From Hungatella effluvii (lineage in GTDB: Bacteria > Bacillota > Clostridia > Lachnospirales > Lachnospiraceae), in assembly GCF_003201875.1 (NCBI RefSeq), contig NZ_QJKD01000001.1, forward strand, positions 621,634-685,633: a stretch of DNA of 64,000 bases, given 5' to 3'. Position 1 is the first letter of the stretch. Every line of letters starts with the position of its first letter. Under the pieces are notes generated by a model. It worked only from the letters and a program-made list of their open reading frames with translations, was not told the DNA's origin and did no database searches. Of the stretch, positions 8,465-17,472 are shown piece after piece. The position numbers and the translations under genes are program-made.

Positions 8465-9328
8465 CTATTCTTCCAGCTTCATCAGTGTGATCACAATATT
8501 CTCTGCTCCCACTTCCGTTTTGCGCTTTACGATGTCCTCAATCTGGGCGCGCTGCGGATCGGTAATGCTGGAAGCGTTGATGACGACGTCAACCTTGCCG
8601 CTAGTAATGCTTACAACCGGATCGGAGAAGCCCTTTGCCATCAGAAGAGTCTCTGCGGCATTCTCTTTCTCGGATACTGCGGTCATGTCGATCATTTCCT
8701 GAATCGCTTCCTGTTTGGCAGCTTCTTCGATGTTCTCATTGTTGATTAAGTTCATCAGGGTCTCTTTGTTCTTGGCACGGACCTGCTCTCTGCTCAGCTG
8801 CACGTTCGCTATGTAGTCGGATACATTCATACCGCTGGTTAAGACCGCTTCACCCGGATTTTCCAAACCGGTTTCTAAATCGCCTGTCGTCTCATTGGCT
8901 GCCAGCTGTCCGCCTTCCGCCGCCGAATTGTCGGCTACATTGGTGGTGTCCGCTGCTGCGTCTCCCGCCACGCCTTCCTGATTGCTGGCCACTGCGCTGC
9001 CGGAGCCATCTGTCTCCTGAGCCGCCAGACTCTCGTCGTTAGGGTCATTGTCAAGGCTTGCAATCTCCTGGTAATTTCCCGGGTCGCCTGTCAGCGCCTG
9101 GTTCTCGGCCAGAATGTCCTCATCGGAAATATCCGTCACACCGGCCTCGTACACATCAGTTCCCGACGCCATTTCCTGCTTCCCGGCGTAGTTTAGGTAT
9201 CCGGCAGCTGCGATCATGACCGCCAGCGTTGTGATGATAATCTGATTTCTTCTGAACAGTTTCTTCATATTCATTTTCTTTGAGGTTCTCGGGACTTTGG
9301 ATTCTCTGATATCTTTTAAGCTTCTCAT
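8465..9328 (-). CDS. spoIIIAH: Stage III sporulation protein AH
   Basis: A 287-residue protein with a short basic N-terminus, one membrane segment (IIITTLAVMIAAAGYLNY), a long acidic low-complexity linker rich in Ala/Asp/Glu, and a C-terminal YscJ/FliF-like ring-building domain (about 190-287, VVSITSGKVDVVINAS). SpoIIIAH sits in the mother-cell-derived forespore membrane and binds SpoIIQ to form the A-Q channel. The ATG at 9328 is preferred to a GTG at 9337 because AAGGAG lies 8 bases before the former and touches the latter. Last gene of the complete spoIIIA operon. Confidence 0.92.
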   Translation of the reverse strand: MRSLKDIRESKVPRTSKKMNMKKLFRRNQIIITTLAVMIAAAGYLNYAGKQEMASGTDVYEAGVTDISDEDILAENQALTGDPGNYQEIASLDNDPNDESLAAQETDGSGSAVASNQEGVAGDAAADTTNVADNSAAEGGQLAANETTGDLETGLENPGEAVLTSGMNVSDYIANVQLSREQVRAKNKETLMNLINNENIEEAAKQEAIQEMIDMTAVSEKENAAETLLMAKGFSDPVVSITSGKVDVVINASSITDPQRAQIEDIVKRKTEVGAENIVITLMKLEE

Positions 9329-9344
9329 TCCTAACACTCCTTCT

Positions 9345-9947
9345 TTATTCCACCCTCTTTAATACTTTTATTTTATGTGGCGGCAAGTCAAATAATGCTT
9401 CCATCGCGCCTGAAATTTCAGCTTTTACAGTTGGACTGCCTCCGCCCTGGGCGCTGATGATGATTCCTTCGATTTCGGGACGGATCTCTTTTTCCACGAT
9501 CGGCGCCGTATTTTCCCCGGTTCCGGTCAAAATTGTACTTTCCTGCTGTTCCGCGCTGCTGCTCTTCCTCGTTCCGCCGCCGCTGTCCTGTTCCTCAGTG
9601 CTGGAGCTGGAGGTATTTTTGTCCACACGCAGCACCTTCTCCTCGGAAGACTTGAGCACGATCATCACGTCAACGGTCCCGACTCCATCCACGGTCTTTA
9701 GAATCTGCTTCACCCGCTGCTCCAGCTGCTGTTCATAGGTGCGGTCCGCATTTGCGGCCGCGGCGACCGGTTCCCCCGCTTCTGTCACCAGCCCTTCCTG
9801 TAAGGAGGCTTCTGTCCCCGAAGCGGCGTCTTTTAACATCATCTTTTCCGTCTCCGGACCGGAAGGAATCGTGAGGACCAGGAGCAGAAGTCCCACTGCC
9901 AGCAGAATCAGCCATTTATCCTTACCTATTTTCCAGTTGAATTTCAA
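9345..9947 (-). CDS. spoIIIAG: Stage III sporulation protein AG
   Basis: About 200 residues: one N-terminal membrane segment (KWLILLAVGLLLLVLTI), a Ser/Gly-rich insert, and a ring-building domain with the family features VMIVLKSSEEKVLRVD and IIISAQGGGSP. SpoIIIAG forms a large ring in the feeding-tube channel between mother cell and forespore. An ATG at 9968 gives a longer product overlapping spoIIIAF by 47 bases, but the TTG at 9947 has GGAGG 9 bases upstream and begins the usual KFNWK-GKDKW N-terminus, so it is preferred. Confidence 0.88.
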   Translation of the reverse strand: MKFNWKIGKDKWLILLAVGLLLLVLTIPSGPETEKMMLKDAASGTEASLQEGLVTEAGEPVAAAANADRTYEQQLEQRVKQILKTVDGVGTVDVMIVLKSSEEKVLRVDKNTSSSSTEEQDSGGGTRKSSSAEQQESTILTGTGENTAPIVEKEIRPEIEGIIISAQGGGSPTVKAEISGAMEALFDLPPHKIKVLKRVE

Positions 9948-10620
9948 TGTCCTGTTCCTCCAAATCATAATATTCAGAAATGCGCCGTCTCAGACCAGCC
10001 AAAGCAGAATTTTCTTCCTGCCGCTTATCAGGCTGCCCCGCCGATGCACCGACTGTCTCCGACACCTCCTCGCTCCCGCCGTTCAGTTCCACGCGGATCC
10101 GTTCCACCGGTTCGATGGGTTCCACAGGATCTACCGGTTCCACCGGCTGGATACCGGAACTACTTCCGCCCTGATCCGCCTGCCCGGAGCTGTCAGGAGC
10201 CAGCCGGAGACTGACAGATACCACGTGGCCGAAGGTCTCCTTCTTCTCATCCCCGTCGATCCCGGCCTCGGCCTTCCTGCAGACGAATCCCGACGATTCC
10301 GCCATGGTGCGCAGGTCATTTTCCACCGCCTCCTCGTACTGGCTCACCATGCTCGCAAGCCTCACACCTTCCATGTCGGTGAGCTGGGCCGAGAGTTCCG
10401 ACGCCTCCTTCTGAAAGCTGATGGACTCGAAGTAATAGGCCAGCTTGTCATCCAGCCGCAGGCCGCCTGTAAATGGTTTTAACACCAGCAGAATGAGCAC
10501 CATGCCCGCAAACAGCCGGAAATATTTTTCATACTTCTTATCGGGAAGAAGATTGGTTACCACTGTCATAAAGATCAGATAATATGTGATATTTCTGATC
10601 CACTCATATAAACCTTCCAT
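9922..10620 (-). CDS. spoIIIAF: Stage III sporulation protein AF
   Basis: About 232 residues with two N-terminal membrane segments (YYLIFMTVVTNLL and FAGMVLILLVLKPF) followed by a soluble domain ending in the EYYDLEEQDIEIQL motif typical of SpoIIIAF. A Pro/Glu/Val repeat (PVDPVEPIEPV) lies at about residue 165-185. A GTG at 10629 overlaps the spoIIIAE stop, but the ATG at 10620 has AGGGTGA at suitable spacing. Confidence 0.88.
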   Translation of the reverse strand: MEGLYEWIRNITYYLIFMTVVTNLLPDKKYEKYFRLFAGMVLILLVLKPFTGGLRLDDKLAYYFESISFQKEASELSAQLTDMEGVRLASMVSQYEEAVENDLRTMAESSGFVCRKAEAGIDGDEKKETFGHVVSVSLRLAPDSSGQADQGGSSSGIQPVEPVDPVEPIEPVERIRVELNGGSEEVSETVGASAGQPDKRQEENSALAGLRRRISEYYDLEEQDIEIQLENR

Positions 10621-10625
10621 GTCAA

Positions 10626-11870
10626 TCACCCTGCGTAATACGTTACATTAGTGGAAGCGCACACCACCGCGATGGTCACCACGAACAGCACGATAGCCGA
10701 AGCCGCGATGGACAGCAGGATTCTGTGTCCCTTGGCCATATCCGAAATACAGGATACAATCCTTTTATCGCATACCGGCTGGAGGACGGCCGCCACACAC
10801 TGATACAGGAGCATGAGAATCACCAGCTTCATCATGGGAATCAGGGTGATAATCACCAGGATCACCACTCCGGCGGCCCCCATGGTGTTCTTTACCAAGA
10901 CACCCGAACCGATGACCATCTGCGTCACAGCGCTGGCTCCCTGCCCCACTCCCGGTATGATTCCGATCAGCTTCTGGACCGCCCCCGTTTTCATGGAATC
11001 CACATAGGGGAGCACCAGCCCCTGGATCAGGTGAAATCCCAGCACGATCCCCACCATGGTCTTAAGGCTCCAGGTAATCACGTCGCTTAAGAGCTCCGTC
11101 AGCTTCGACAGGATGTCCTCCTTTGCAATATGGCCGGCCATGACGAGAAGCGCATAGACCTTCACCATGGGCAGAAGGACGGAGGCGGTAATCGTCTGAA
11201 CCACCGTGATGGCAAACAGCGTAAATTCGTAGGATGCGACCGCCGAAACGCTCCCTCCCGCAAATGCCGCCGCCAGAAAATAGGCCGGCATCAACGCCTT
11301 CATAAATCCCAGAATCTGATTGACCACATTTCCTGCAATGGTAATACTCGTAAAAAAGCTGGCCGCCAGATAAGTAAACAATAACAGGTAGGTGACAAAG
11401 AATCCTGTTTCCGATATCTGACTTCCTGTAAAAACATTGGAGAAGTTGGCAAACACAGCGCCGATAATTCCCAGAATTATGATCTGGCCCATCATATGGC
11501 CGTTATTTCTGACCTCCGAAAACAGCGCATCGCGGAGCCCCTCCCCAATCTGCTCCATCACATCCCCCAGCCTGCCCGCCATGATGTCCTTCATCATCTG
11601 TTTAAAGGACAAGTTCCAGCCGCTCGTCCCCTGAGAGTTAATATAATCCTGAATCTCCGTTAAGTCATACTGTTCCAAATCCATGGAGACCTCTTTCGTC
11701 TCCGCTTCGTCCACTGTCTCCCCGGAATCGGCAGGAGACCCGCCGCCGTGCTCCGCCGCACAGCTGATCATGACCGTGGACAGCCCACCTGCGAAAGACA
11801 GGCCTCCCGTTCCCGTCAGGGCCACCACCAGGGCCAGAAATACGGCTGTTTTATACAGATGCCCCGTCAT
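10626..11870 (-). CDS. spoIIIAE: Stage III sporulation protein AE
   Basis: A 414-residue polytopic membrane protein with an N-terminal signal-like segment, a soluble acidic stretch (about 45-110, including LTEIQDYIN), and seven or eight membrane segments with the family motifs GIIPGVGQGAS and NTMGAAGVVILV. SpoIIIAE is a membrane component of the channel apparatus needed for sigma-G activity. Its ATG overlaps the spoIIIAD stop by 4 bases (ATGA). Confidence 0.93.
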   Translation of the reverse strand: MTGHLYKTAVFLALVVALTGTGGLSFAGGLSTVMISCAAEHGGGSPADSGETVDEAETKEVSMDLEQYDLTEIQDYINSQGTSGWNLSFKQMMKDIMAGRLGDVMEQIGEGLRDALFSEVRNNGHMMGQIIILGIIGAVFANFSNVFTGSQISETGFFVTYLLLFTYLAASFFTSITIAGNVVNQILGFMKALMPAYFLAAAFAGGSVSAVASYEFTLFAITVVQTITASVLLPMVKVYALLVMAGHIAKEDILSKLTELLSDVITWSLKTMVGIVLGFHLIQGLVLPYVDSMKTGAVQKLIGIIPGVGQGASAVTQMVIGSGVLVKNTMGAAGVVILVIITLIPMMKLVILMLLYQCVAAVLQPVCDKRIVSCISDMAKGHRILLSIAASAIVLFVVTIAVVCASTNVTYYAG

Positions 11871-12253
11871 GACAGAAATACCTGTAGAGTCTCGATGAGC
11901 GCTAAGAGAATGGGCATGCTAACGGCAAGCACCGACAGTTTGCCGAAGATTTCGATCTGTGTGCCCACTGCGCCGTATCCCGCATCCTTGCAGATTCCGG
12001 CGGCGAATTCCGCCACGTAGGTGATCCCGATCATTTTAATCAGGGTGGACAGATAGACGCTGTTGATCCTGATATAAGACTGAACCTGTTTGATGGTATC
12101 CAGAATTGTGGTCAGCTTTCCGACTCCGTAAAAAAAGATGAAAAATCCGGCCGCCATCACCAGATAGGTTCCGTACTCCCCTTTCATGCCCTTCAGCGCA
12201 ACGGCCAGAAGGACTGCCGTGATTCCGACTACGGCTATGGTCACTACCGTCAT
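11867..12253 (-). CDS. spoIIIAD: Stage III sporulation protein AD
   Basis: A 128-residue membrane protein with about four hydrophobic segments and the conserved IGITYVAEFAAGICKDAGYG motif. The ATG at 12253 (MTVVTIAVVG) gives the usual family length of about 129. A longer frame starting at 12298 would read back into spoIIIAC and is rejected. Confidence 0.92.
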   Translation of the reverse strand: MTVVTIAVVGITAVLLAVALKGMKGEYGTYLVMAAGFFIFFYGVGKLTTILDTIKQVQSYIRINSVYLSTLIKMIGITYVAEFAAGICKDAGYGAVGTQIEIFGKLSVLAVSMPILLALIETLQVFLS

Positions 12254-12266
12254 ATTCTCATTACCC

Positions 12267-12461
12267 CTACAATGCAAACAGATTTTTAATGGTTTCAAAC
12301 AGCTGATAAATGTAAGGCACCAGCCAGAACAGCACCAGGATTAAACCAGCGAGACTCGTCAAAAATGCCTGTTCTTCCCGCCCGCTGTGCTTAAGTACCT
12401 GGCAGATGACGGAAACCAGGATTCCAACCGCCGCTATTTTAAATATCAGATTGACCCCCAT
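12267..12461 (-). CDS. spoIIIAC: Stage III sporulation protein AC
   Basis: A 64-residue membrane protein with two hydrophobic helices and the family pattern FKIAAVGILVSVICQVL-HSGREEQAF. The ATG at 12461 follows AAGGAGGATAGC; the longer frame from 12485 adds a non-conserved tail. The size matches the normal 65-68 residues. Confidence 0.92.
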   Translation of the reverse strand: MGVNLIFKIAAVGILVSVICQVLKHSGREEQAFLTSLAGLILVLFWLVPYIYQLFETIKNLFAL

Positions 12462-12499
12462 GCTATCCTCCTTATAGTCAAACATCGCCGTCCGGCGTG

Positions 12500-13030
12500 C
12501 TAATACATCATAATCGTTATGAAGATGCCGCCCATAATACCAAGGCTGGTATAGAGACGGCTCCGTTCCTGCTTATGTTCCCTCAGATAACCGATAGATA
12601 GATCCAACTGCTCCAGATAGAGGAGAATCGTCCTCTCCTGCATCTCCAGGTCCAGATATCCAAGATGCTCGCCCAGCCCTTTCAAACTCTGCCTGTCCTC
12701 TTTCGAAAGACAGAAGGCTTTGGGAAGCTTATCGATCTCCTCCTGCCAGATATCGTAAAATGGCTCCCCCCGCTGTCCCTCCATCCGCTCGGCCACCCGG
12801 ATAAACAGGTCGCCGATCTCTCCTCCGCCCTTCTTCCCCGTCCGATCGAAGCTTTCAGGGAGCGCGGAGCGGGCGTATACAATCTCGCCTTTCAGCAGGA
12901 AGATCATTTTTCTTAAGTGTTCCATGGTTTTCAGCCGTTCTCCCCACTGCCCCGCCATAAAAAATCCCATGCCGGAGCAGGAAATCACGACGAGAACGGC
13001 TCCCAGAATTCTGATTCCCGTGTTATCCAT
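12500..13030 (-). CDS. spoIIIAB: Stage III sporulation protein AB
   Basis: A 176-residue protein with an N-terminal membrane segment (ILGAVLVVISCSGMGFFMA) and a helical body that resembles type II secretion GspF proteins, ending in a second hydrophobic helix. The motif LRKMIFLLKGEIVYARSALPE is typical, as is LSKEDRQSL. Translation starts at the ATG at 13030, overlapping the spoIIIAA stop by 8 bases. Confidence 0.92.
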   Translation of the reverse strand: MDNTGIRILGAVLVVISCSGMGFFMAGQWGERLKTMEHLRKMIFLLKGEIVYARSALPESFDRTGKKGGGEIGDLFIRVAERMEGQRGEPFYDIWQEEIDKLPKAFCLSKEDRQSLKGLGEHLGYLDLEMQERTILLYLEQLDLSIGYLREHKQERSRLYTSLGIMGGIFITIMMY

Positions 13031-14033
13031 ACGCCATGCACTCCTCGCTGTTCCATCTTTTTCCCATGCGGTGGACTTCCGCCTTATAAAGCTGAGTCCC
13101 GCGGGAATCGTAGATCTGATCGATATTGCCAATCTTTCCTTTATTATTCAGCACGATATACCGCTCAAAAATCCGCTCATCCACCAGTCTTCGTAGCACC
13201 GGCTTCTGCTTCAGATCATCGATGGAACTGCCGTGCACCGTGGCAATCAGCTTGCATCCGCAGTTCATAACGTACTCCATGGCCTCTAAGTCTTCCCTGC
13301 TTCCGATCTCATCGACAGCTATCACCCGCGGCGACATGGTACGGATCAGCATCATCATGCCTCTGGCCTTCGGACAGCAGTCGAGAATATCGGTGCGGAT
13401 TCCCAGCTCATTCTGGGGCATTCCCTGGTAGCAGGCGCCGATTTCCGACCGTTCGTCCACCACTCCGACCGTCATGCCTGCGTGATCCTTTGTCCCGTTG
13501 GAAATCTGCCGGATCAGATCACGGAGCAGCGTCGTCTTCCCGCACCGCGGCGGCGAAATGATCAGAGTGTGCAGAATTTCTTCCTTGTCATAGAGATACG
13601 GAAGAACCGGGGAAGCACATCCCTTCACCTGATGAGACAGTCTTACATTGATAAAGGAAATAAACTTCATCGTCTTGATTCCCGACTCGTCCAAAATGGT
13701 TTTACCCGCAACGCCGATGCGGTGGCCCCCCTGGATGGTAAGAAATCCCTGCTTCATCTCTTCCTCAAATGCATACAGGGAATAATTGCTCATGTATTCC
13801 ATGGTTTCCTTTAACTCGCCCCGGCTCACCAGATAGGCATCCCGGCAGTCCCGGCTCAGCTGTCCCAAACGGCTTATGTAGTACTCTTCATTCTTATAGA
13901 CCATCAAAAGCGGCGCCGCCACCCGCAGGCGGATCTCCTGCACTTCATCAAAGTCGACGGCAACCCGGCTTAGAATCTCTCTTATATTCTTCGAAAAGAT
14001 TTTTATGAGCTCGTCTTTTTTCTCCACCTTCAT
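13023..14033 (-). CDS. spoIIIAA: Stage III sporulation protein AA (ATPase)
   Basis: About 336 residues, the ATPase of the SpoIIIA-SpoIIQ channel, related to secretion ATPases. Walker A PPRCGKTTLLRDL lies near residue 170 and a Walker B-like VIAVDEIGS near 245; EIRLRVAAPL near 40 is the family N-terminal motif. The ATG at 14033 has its AGGAGG almost touching it, while the GTG at 14027 has ideal spacing, so the true start may be the GTG. An ATG at 14105 would precede the likely transcription start and is rejected. Confidence 0.9.
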   Translation of the reverse strand: MKVEKKDELIKIFSKNIREILSRVAVDFDEVQEIRLRVAAPLLMVYKNEEYYISRLGQLSRDCRDAYLVSRGELKETMEYMSNYSLYAFEEEMKQGFLTIQGGHRIGVAGKTILDESGIKTMKFISFINVRLSHQVKGCASPVLPYLYDKEEILHTLIISPPRCGKTTLLRDLIRQISNGTKDHAGMTVGVVDERSEIGACYQGMPQNELGIRTDILDCCPKARGMMMLIRTMSPRVIAVDEIGSREDLEAMEYVMNCGCKLIATVHGSSIDDLKQKPVLRRLVDERIFERYIVLNNKGKIGNIDQIYDSRGTQLYKAEVHRMGKRWNSEECMAYG

Positions 14034-14105
14034 CCCTCCTCTTACCTCAATATATGTGAAGGGGGACAAATTATGACGGGGAATTATTTTCATTTTCAGA
14101 GGCAT

Positions 14106-14132
14106 ATGGTATGATAGCGGTACAGAATATCA
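14106..14132 (-). promoter_or_regulatory. Candidate sigma-E promoter of the spoIIIA operon
   Basis: On the minus strand TGATATT (14132-14126) is followed after 12 bases by CATACCAT (14113-14106). This resembles the mother-cell sigma-E consensus (-35 ATATT, -10 CATACAAT) and places the start of transcription about 65 bases before spoIIIAA, an operon known to be sigma-E controlled in Bacillus. Confidence 0.55.
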
Positions 14133-14203
14133 GGACAACGAATGGAACATAAGCCGCCGGGCCGTACAGGCACGGTGCTTCACAATGGAAAGGAAGAACG
14201 TGA

Positions 14204-15715
14204 ATGAAGAAAAAGCTGTTGCTGGGATGTGTCATTGTAATTAGTATCTTATCCTCTGCCTGCCATATGGACCGGGCTTCGAACAATACGGCAGATTTCA
14301 CGCAGGAGCCCTACGCCAATCAGGAAGAAACGCAGGAAGGCGATCAGGCAGAAAACGCTTCCCCGCCAGAGAAATCCTCCGGTGCAGAGGACCAGAGTCC
14401 GATTTCACCGGATGGTTCTTCCTCTGGGGCAGCTGCTCTAAAATTTGATATAAAAGCATTGAAAAACCTGGATGCCGACACTGAGCTGATATCCAGCAGG
14501 TATTTTAAGGCAGGCGACGTGCGGTCCGCCATATCCTTTACACTCACACAGGATTGGATGGATTCCAACCGTCTGACCTGCGACTTCCTGTCTCAGGATA
14601 ACCAATATGAAAGCTTCTGGAATGGGATTGCTCAAGCGGCCGTTGATACGGACAATGGAAAAATGGATTACAGCATCATACCTGAATTCCACGACGCAGC
14701 CCAGGGTAAAGGAACGTGCCGCATTACCTTCTATTTAAATGACGCGGTTCCACATATTACAGTTGACGGCGACGCTCGTCTGGAGGGGGATTACTATTCC
14801 TTCCAGCGTTCATTCAGCAGGCCGGAGGTATTCACCCGTTATTTAAGCAAAGCTGATTTGTACTTATACCCGACCGAGGACCTGTGGCTGCTCAGAAATG
14901 AAATTTATGCGGCGCATGGACGGAAATTTGATTCCGAGGTCTTAAGCCAGTATTTTTCCGATAAAGCCTGGTATCACGGCCTCCTGGATCCGGACAAATT
15001 CTCGGATTCCCTGCTTTCTGATATCGAGAAAAAGAATATTACGCTGATTCGGGGACTGGAAGAGGAACCTTTTGACAAAAGAAATATCATAGACGGAATC
15101 GATTATGCAGGCGAATGGGACCGCCTTCCGCTTGCGCCTTACCTCTCGTACCTGCATACCGGCAGGGAAACCGGGCTGTCCGCAGACCTGACGAAGGCGA
15201 AAGATATGGGCGTGTACTACAGCGCTCCCGGCACGATCTCTGTTCCCGCCTCCATGACGCAGGAACAGTTTTCTGCAGTACAAAACGGCGGGGAAGCCGA
15301 AGTGGTTTTAAACGCGCTGACCGGCGAAAGCCAATTACTTTCCCTGGATCCCAACGCAGGGGACTCGAATTCATACGGCTATCTAATGTATGACAAGGGA
15401 ACAACGCCTTCCTCACACGGCAGTGAAACAGGAGTCATCGCAGATCTGGAAAATGGAACCTATACTTTGTGGCAGACCAGCGCAGACACTGTGATGAAGA
15501 CGGTATATGAGGGGGACATTTACATTCTGAAAGGGGCCGTGACAGGCGCTTATACCAGCCTGGCAGAAGCATCGAAAACTCAGACGGAGATCTGTGCTGG
15601 TACATCAGAGAGTGGCTGGGAGACGGAGGCGCTGGCTGACAGCAGCGTACTTGGGAATGCGCTTTATTATAATAGTAAGGGGTATTTTACGGCGGTTTAT
15701 TATCTTGGGGATTAG
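14204..15715 (+). CDS. YARHG domain lipoprotein
   Basis: A 503-residue exported lipoprotein with signal peptide and lipobox LSSAC (Cys20), followed by a low-complexity Glu/Gln/Ser linker. A YARHG domain at about residues 215-290 is marked by LLRNEIYAAHGRKF, QYFSDKAWYHG and the closing Glu-rich helix; it is an extracellular module of unknown binding role found in Firmicutes. The region after about 300 is not recognised. The start follows AAAGGAAGAACGTGA. It is transcribed divergently from spoIIIA and ends at a strong terminator. Confidence 0.85.
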   Translation: MKKKLLLGCVIVISILSSACHMDRASNNTADFTQEPYANQEETQEGDQAENASPPEKSSGAEDQSPISPDGSSSGAAALKFDIKALKNLDADTELISSRYFKAGDVRSAISFTLTQDWMDSNRLTCDFLSQDNQYESFWNGIAQAAVDTDNGKMDYSIIPEFHDAAQGKGTCRITFYLNDAVPHITVDGDARLEGDYYSFQRSFSRPEVFTRYLSKADLYLYPTEDLWLLRNEIYAAHGRKFDSEVLSQYFSDKAWYHGLLDPDKFSDSLLSDIEKKNITLIRGLEEEPFDKRNIIDGIDYAGEWDRLPLAPYLSYLHTGRETGLSADLTKAKDMGVYYSAPGTISVPASMTQEQFSAVQNGGEAEVVLNALTGESQLLSLDPNAGDSNSYGYLMYDKGTTPSSHGSETGVIADLENGTYTLWQTSADTVMKTVYEGDIYILKGAVTGAYTSLAEASKTQTEICAGTSESGWETEALADSSVLGNALYYNSKGYFTAVYYLGD

Positions 15716-15739
15716 AGAGGATATTGTTATCAGAAAAAG

Positions 15740-15778
15740 AGAACCTTTAGAAGCATTTGCTTTCTGAAGGTTCTTTTT
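15740..15778 (+). terminator. Rho-independent terminator after the YARHG gene
   Basis: AGAACCTT (15740-15747) pairs with AAGGTTCT (15767-15774), with further pairing of AGAAGCA and TGCTTTCT inside, followed by a run of T. Confidence 0.85.
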
Positions 15779-15812
15779 GTTGTGATGAGAGATTGGAAGG
15801 GGGGATATGGTT

Positions 15813-15834
15813 ATTTCAATCCATATATTCCTCG
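15813..15834 (-). repeat. Degenerate terminal CRISPR repeat fragment
   Basis: Twenty-two bases match the first part of the CRISPR repeat with three changes (CCATATATTCCTCG for CCACACCTTCCTCG) and run, with two extra bases and no spacer, directly into the first full repeat. Decay of repeats at the leader-distal end is normal; loss of the spacer suggests a deletion. Confidence 0.75.
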
Positions 15835-15836
15835 AA

Positions 15837-17472
15837 ATTTCAAGCCACACCTTCCTCGCAGAAGGTGACGGAGACATATAGTCATGTATTGCCAACAATT
15901 CAATTTCAATCCACACCTTCCTCGCAGAAGGTGACCTGTTTGTGTACGATTTGGTCATATCTTTCTTTTATTTCAATCCACACCTTCCTCGCAGAAGGTG
16001 ACAAATCATACCGGGCAGGCCCGATACATATATCCTATTTCAATCCACACCTTCCTCGCAGAAGGTGACGGTATCTAAACCATGTTTTTTCTTATTATTA
16101 ATCATTTCAATCCACACCTTCCTCGCAGAAGGTGACACTGCTGTTTAAAAACGTGCTGCAGCCATTAGGATTTCAATCCACACCTTCCTCGCAGAAGGTG
16201 ACCATTCACCAGTCATCACCTCAACTTTCATCGTATATTTCAATCCACACCTTCCTCGCAGAAGGTGACTTGCTGGTCGGTCAATACCCTGTGATTATGC
16301 AGAATTTCAATCCACACCTTCCTCGCAGAAGGTGACGTTCTCAACGGGTACAGGAAAGGAGGCGAATACATTATTTCAATCCACACCTTCCTCGCAGAAG
16401 GTGACAAAATAAAGTGGGAATTATGTAATGGATGTTTTTATTTCAATCCACACCTTCCTCGCAGAAGGTGACGGAAGAAGCCCCTCGGAATCTGTACGAT
16501 ACACGGATTTCAATCCACACCTTCCTCGCAGAAGGTGACTCCGGAAAAAGAAATGGATATCCTCAATAAGCAATTTCAATCCACACCTTCCTCGCAGAAG
16601 GTGACCGGAGAATGAAAGAAATCTGGGCTCAGTACGGAAATTTCAATCCACACCTTCCTCGCAGAAGGTGACGAGGGAGACATCACCGGACACGACCGGG
16701 CAACAAGTATTTCAATCCACACCTTCCTCGCAGAAGGTGACACCAAGTTTTTCAAAATTACTGATAACTTCCTCATTTCAATCCACACCTTCCTCGCAGA
16801 AGGTGACCTTTTCCTATTTTATGTACTGTGCCATCATGAGATTTCAATCCACACCTTCCTCGCAGAAGGTGACTTGACCAATTATTATGAGGGATCGGAG
16901 CGTAAGATTTCAATCCACACCTTCCTCGCAGAAGGTGACGCTGGATTACGCTCCAGATGTACCCAGGCAACCATTTCAATCCACACCTTCCTCGCAGAAG
17001 GTGACTAAAATAGCAAATCCAGAATTAGGAGTCTGAGCAATTTCAATCCACACCTTCCTCGCAGAAGGTGACTTTTCAAAACGCTATGCATCAGCACCGG
17101 GAAAGATTTCAATCCACACCTTCCTCGCAGAAGGTGACCATACAAGTGCAAGCACTTTTGCGGGATTAAGGAATTTCAATCCACACCTTCCTCGCAGAAG
17201 GTGACACAAGAGCTAATAGACCGATTACAAAAATTAAGCATTTCAATCCACACCTTCCTCGCAGAAGGTGACGATGAGTATGGATCTGTATGTCTTTGGA
17301 ATATGCATTTCAATCCACACCTTCCTCGCAGAAGGTGACACCGGAGACGGAACGTTATCCAGAGTTTCGGAAATTTCAATCCACACCTTCCTCGCAGAAG
17401 GTGACGGAGCTGCCGACCATAGACCTATCCCTGACCGTGATTTCAATCCACACCTTCCTCGCAGAAGGTGAC
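15837..17472 (-). CRISPR. Type I-C-like CRISPR array, 25 repeats and 24 spacers
   Basis: Twenty-five 33-base repeats (plus-strand form begins ATTTCAATCC and ends AAGGTGAC) alternate with 24 spacers: nine of 33, thirteen of 34 and two of 36 bases. Twenty-four repeats are identical; the first (15837-15869) has T to G at position 8. Read on the minus strand the repeat begins GTCACCTTC and ends GGATTGAAAT, with stem CACCTTC/GAAGGTG, the type I-C pattern with its 11-base 5' handle. The AT-rich leader lies at the high-coordinate end, so new spacers should enter near 17440. No cas gene is present anywhere in the window. Open frames across the array are artefacts of repeat periodicity. Confidence 0.97.
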
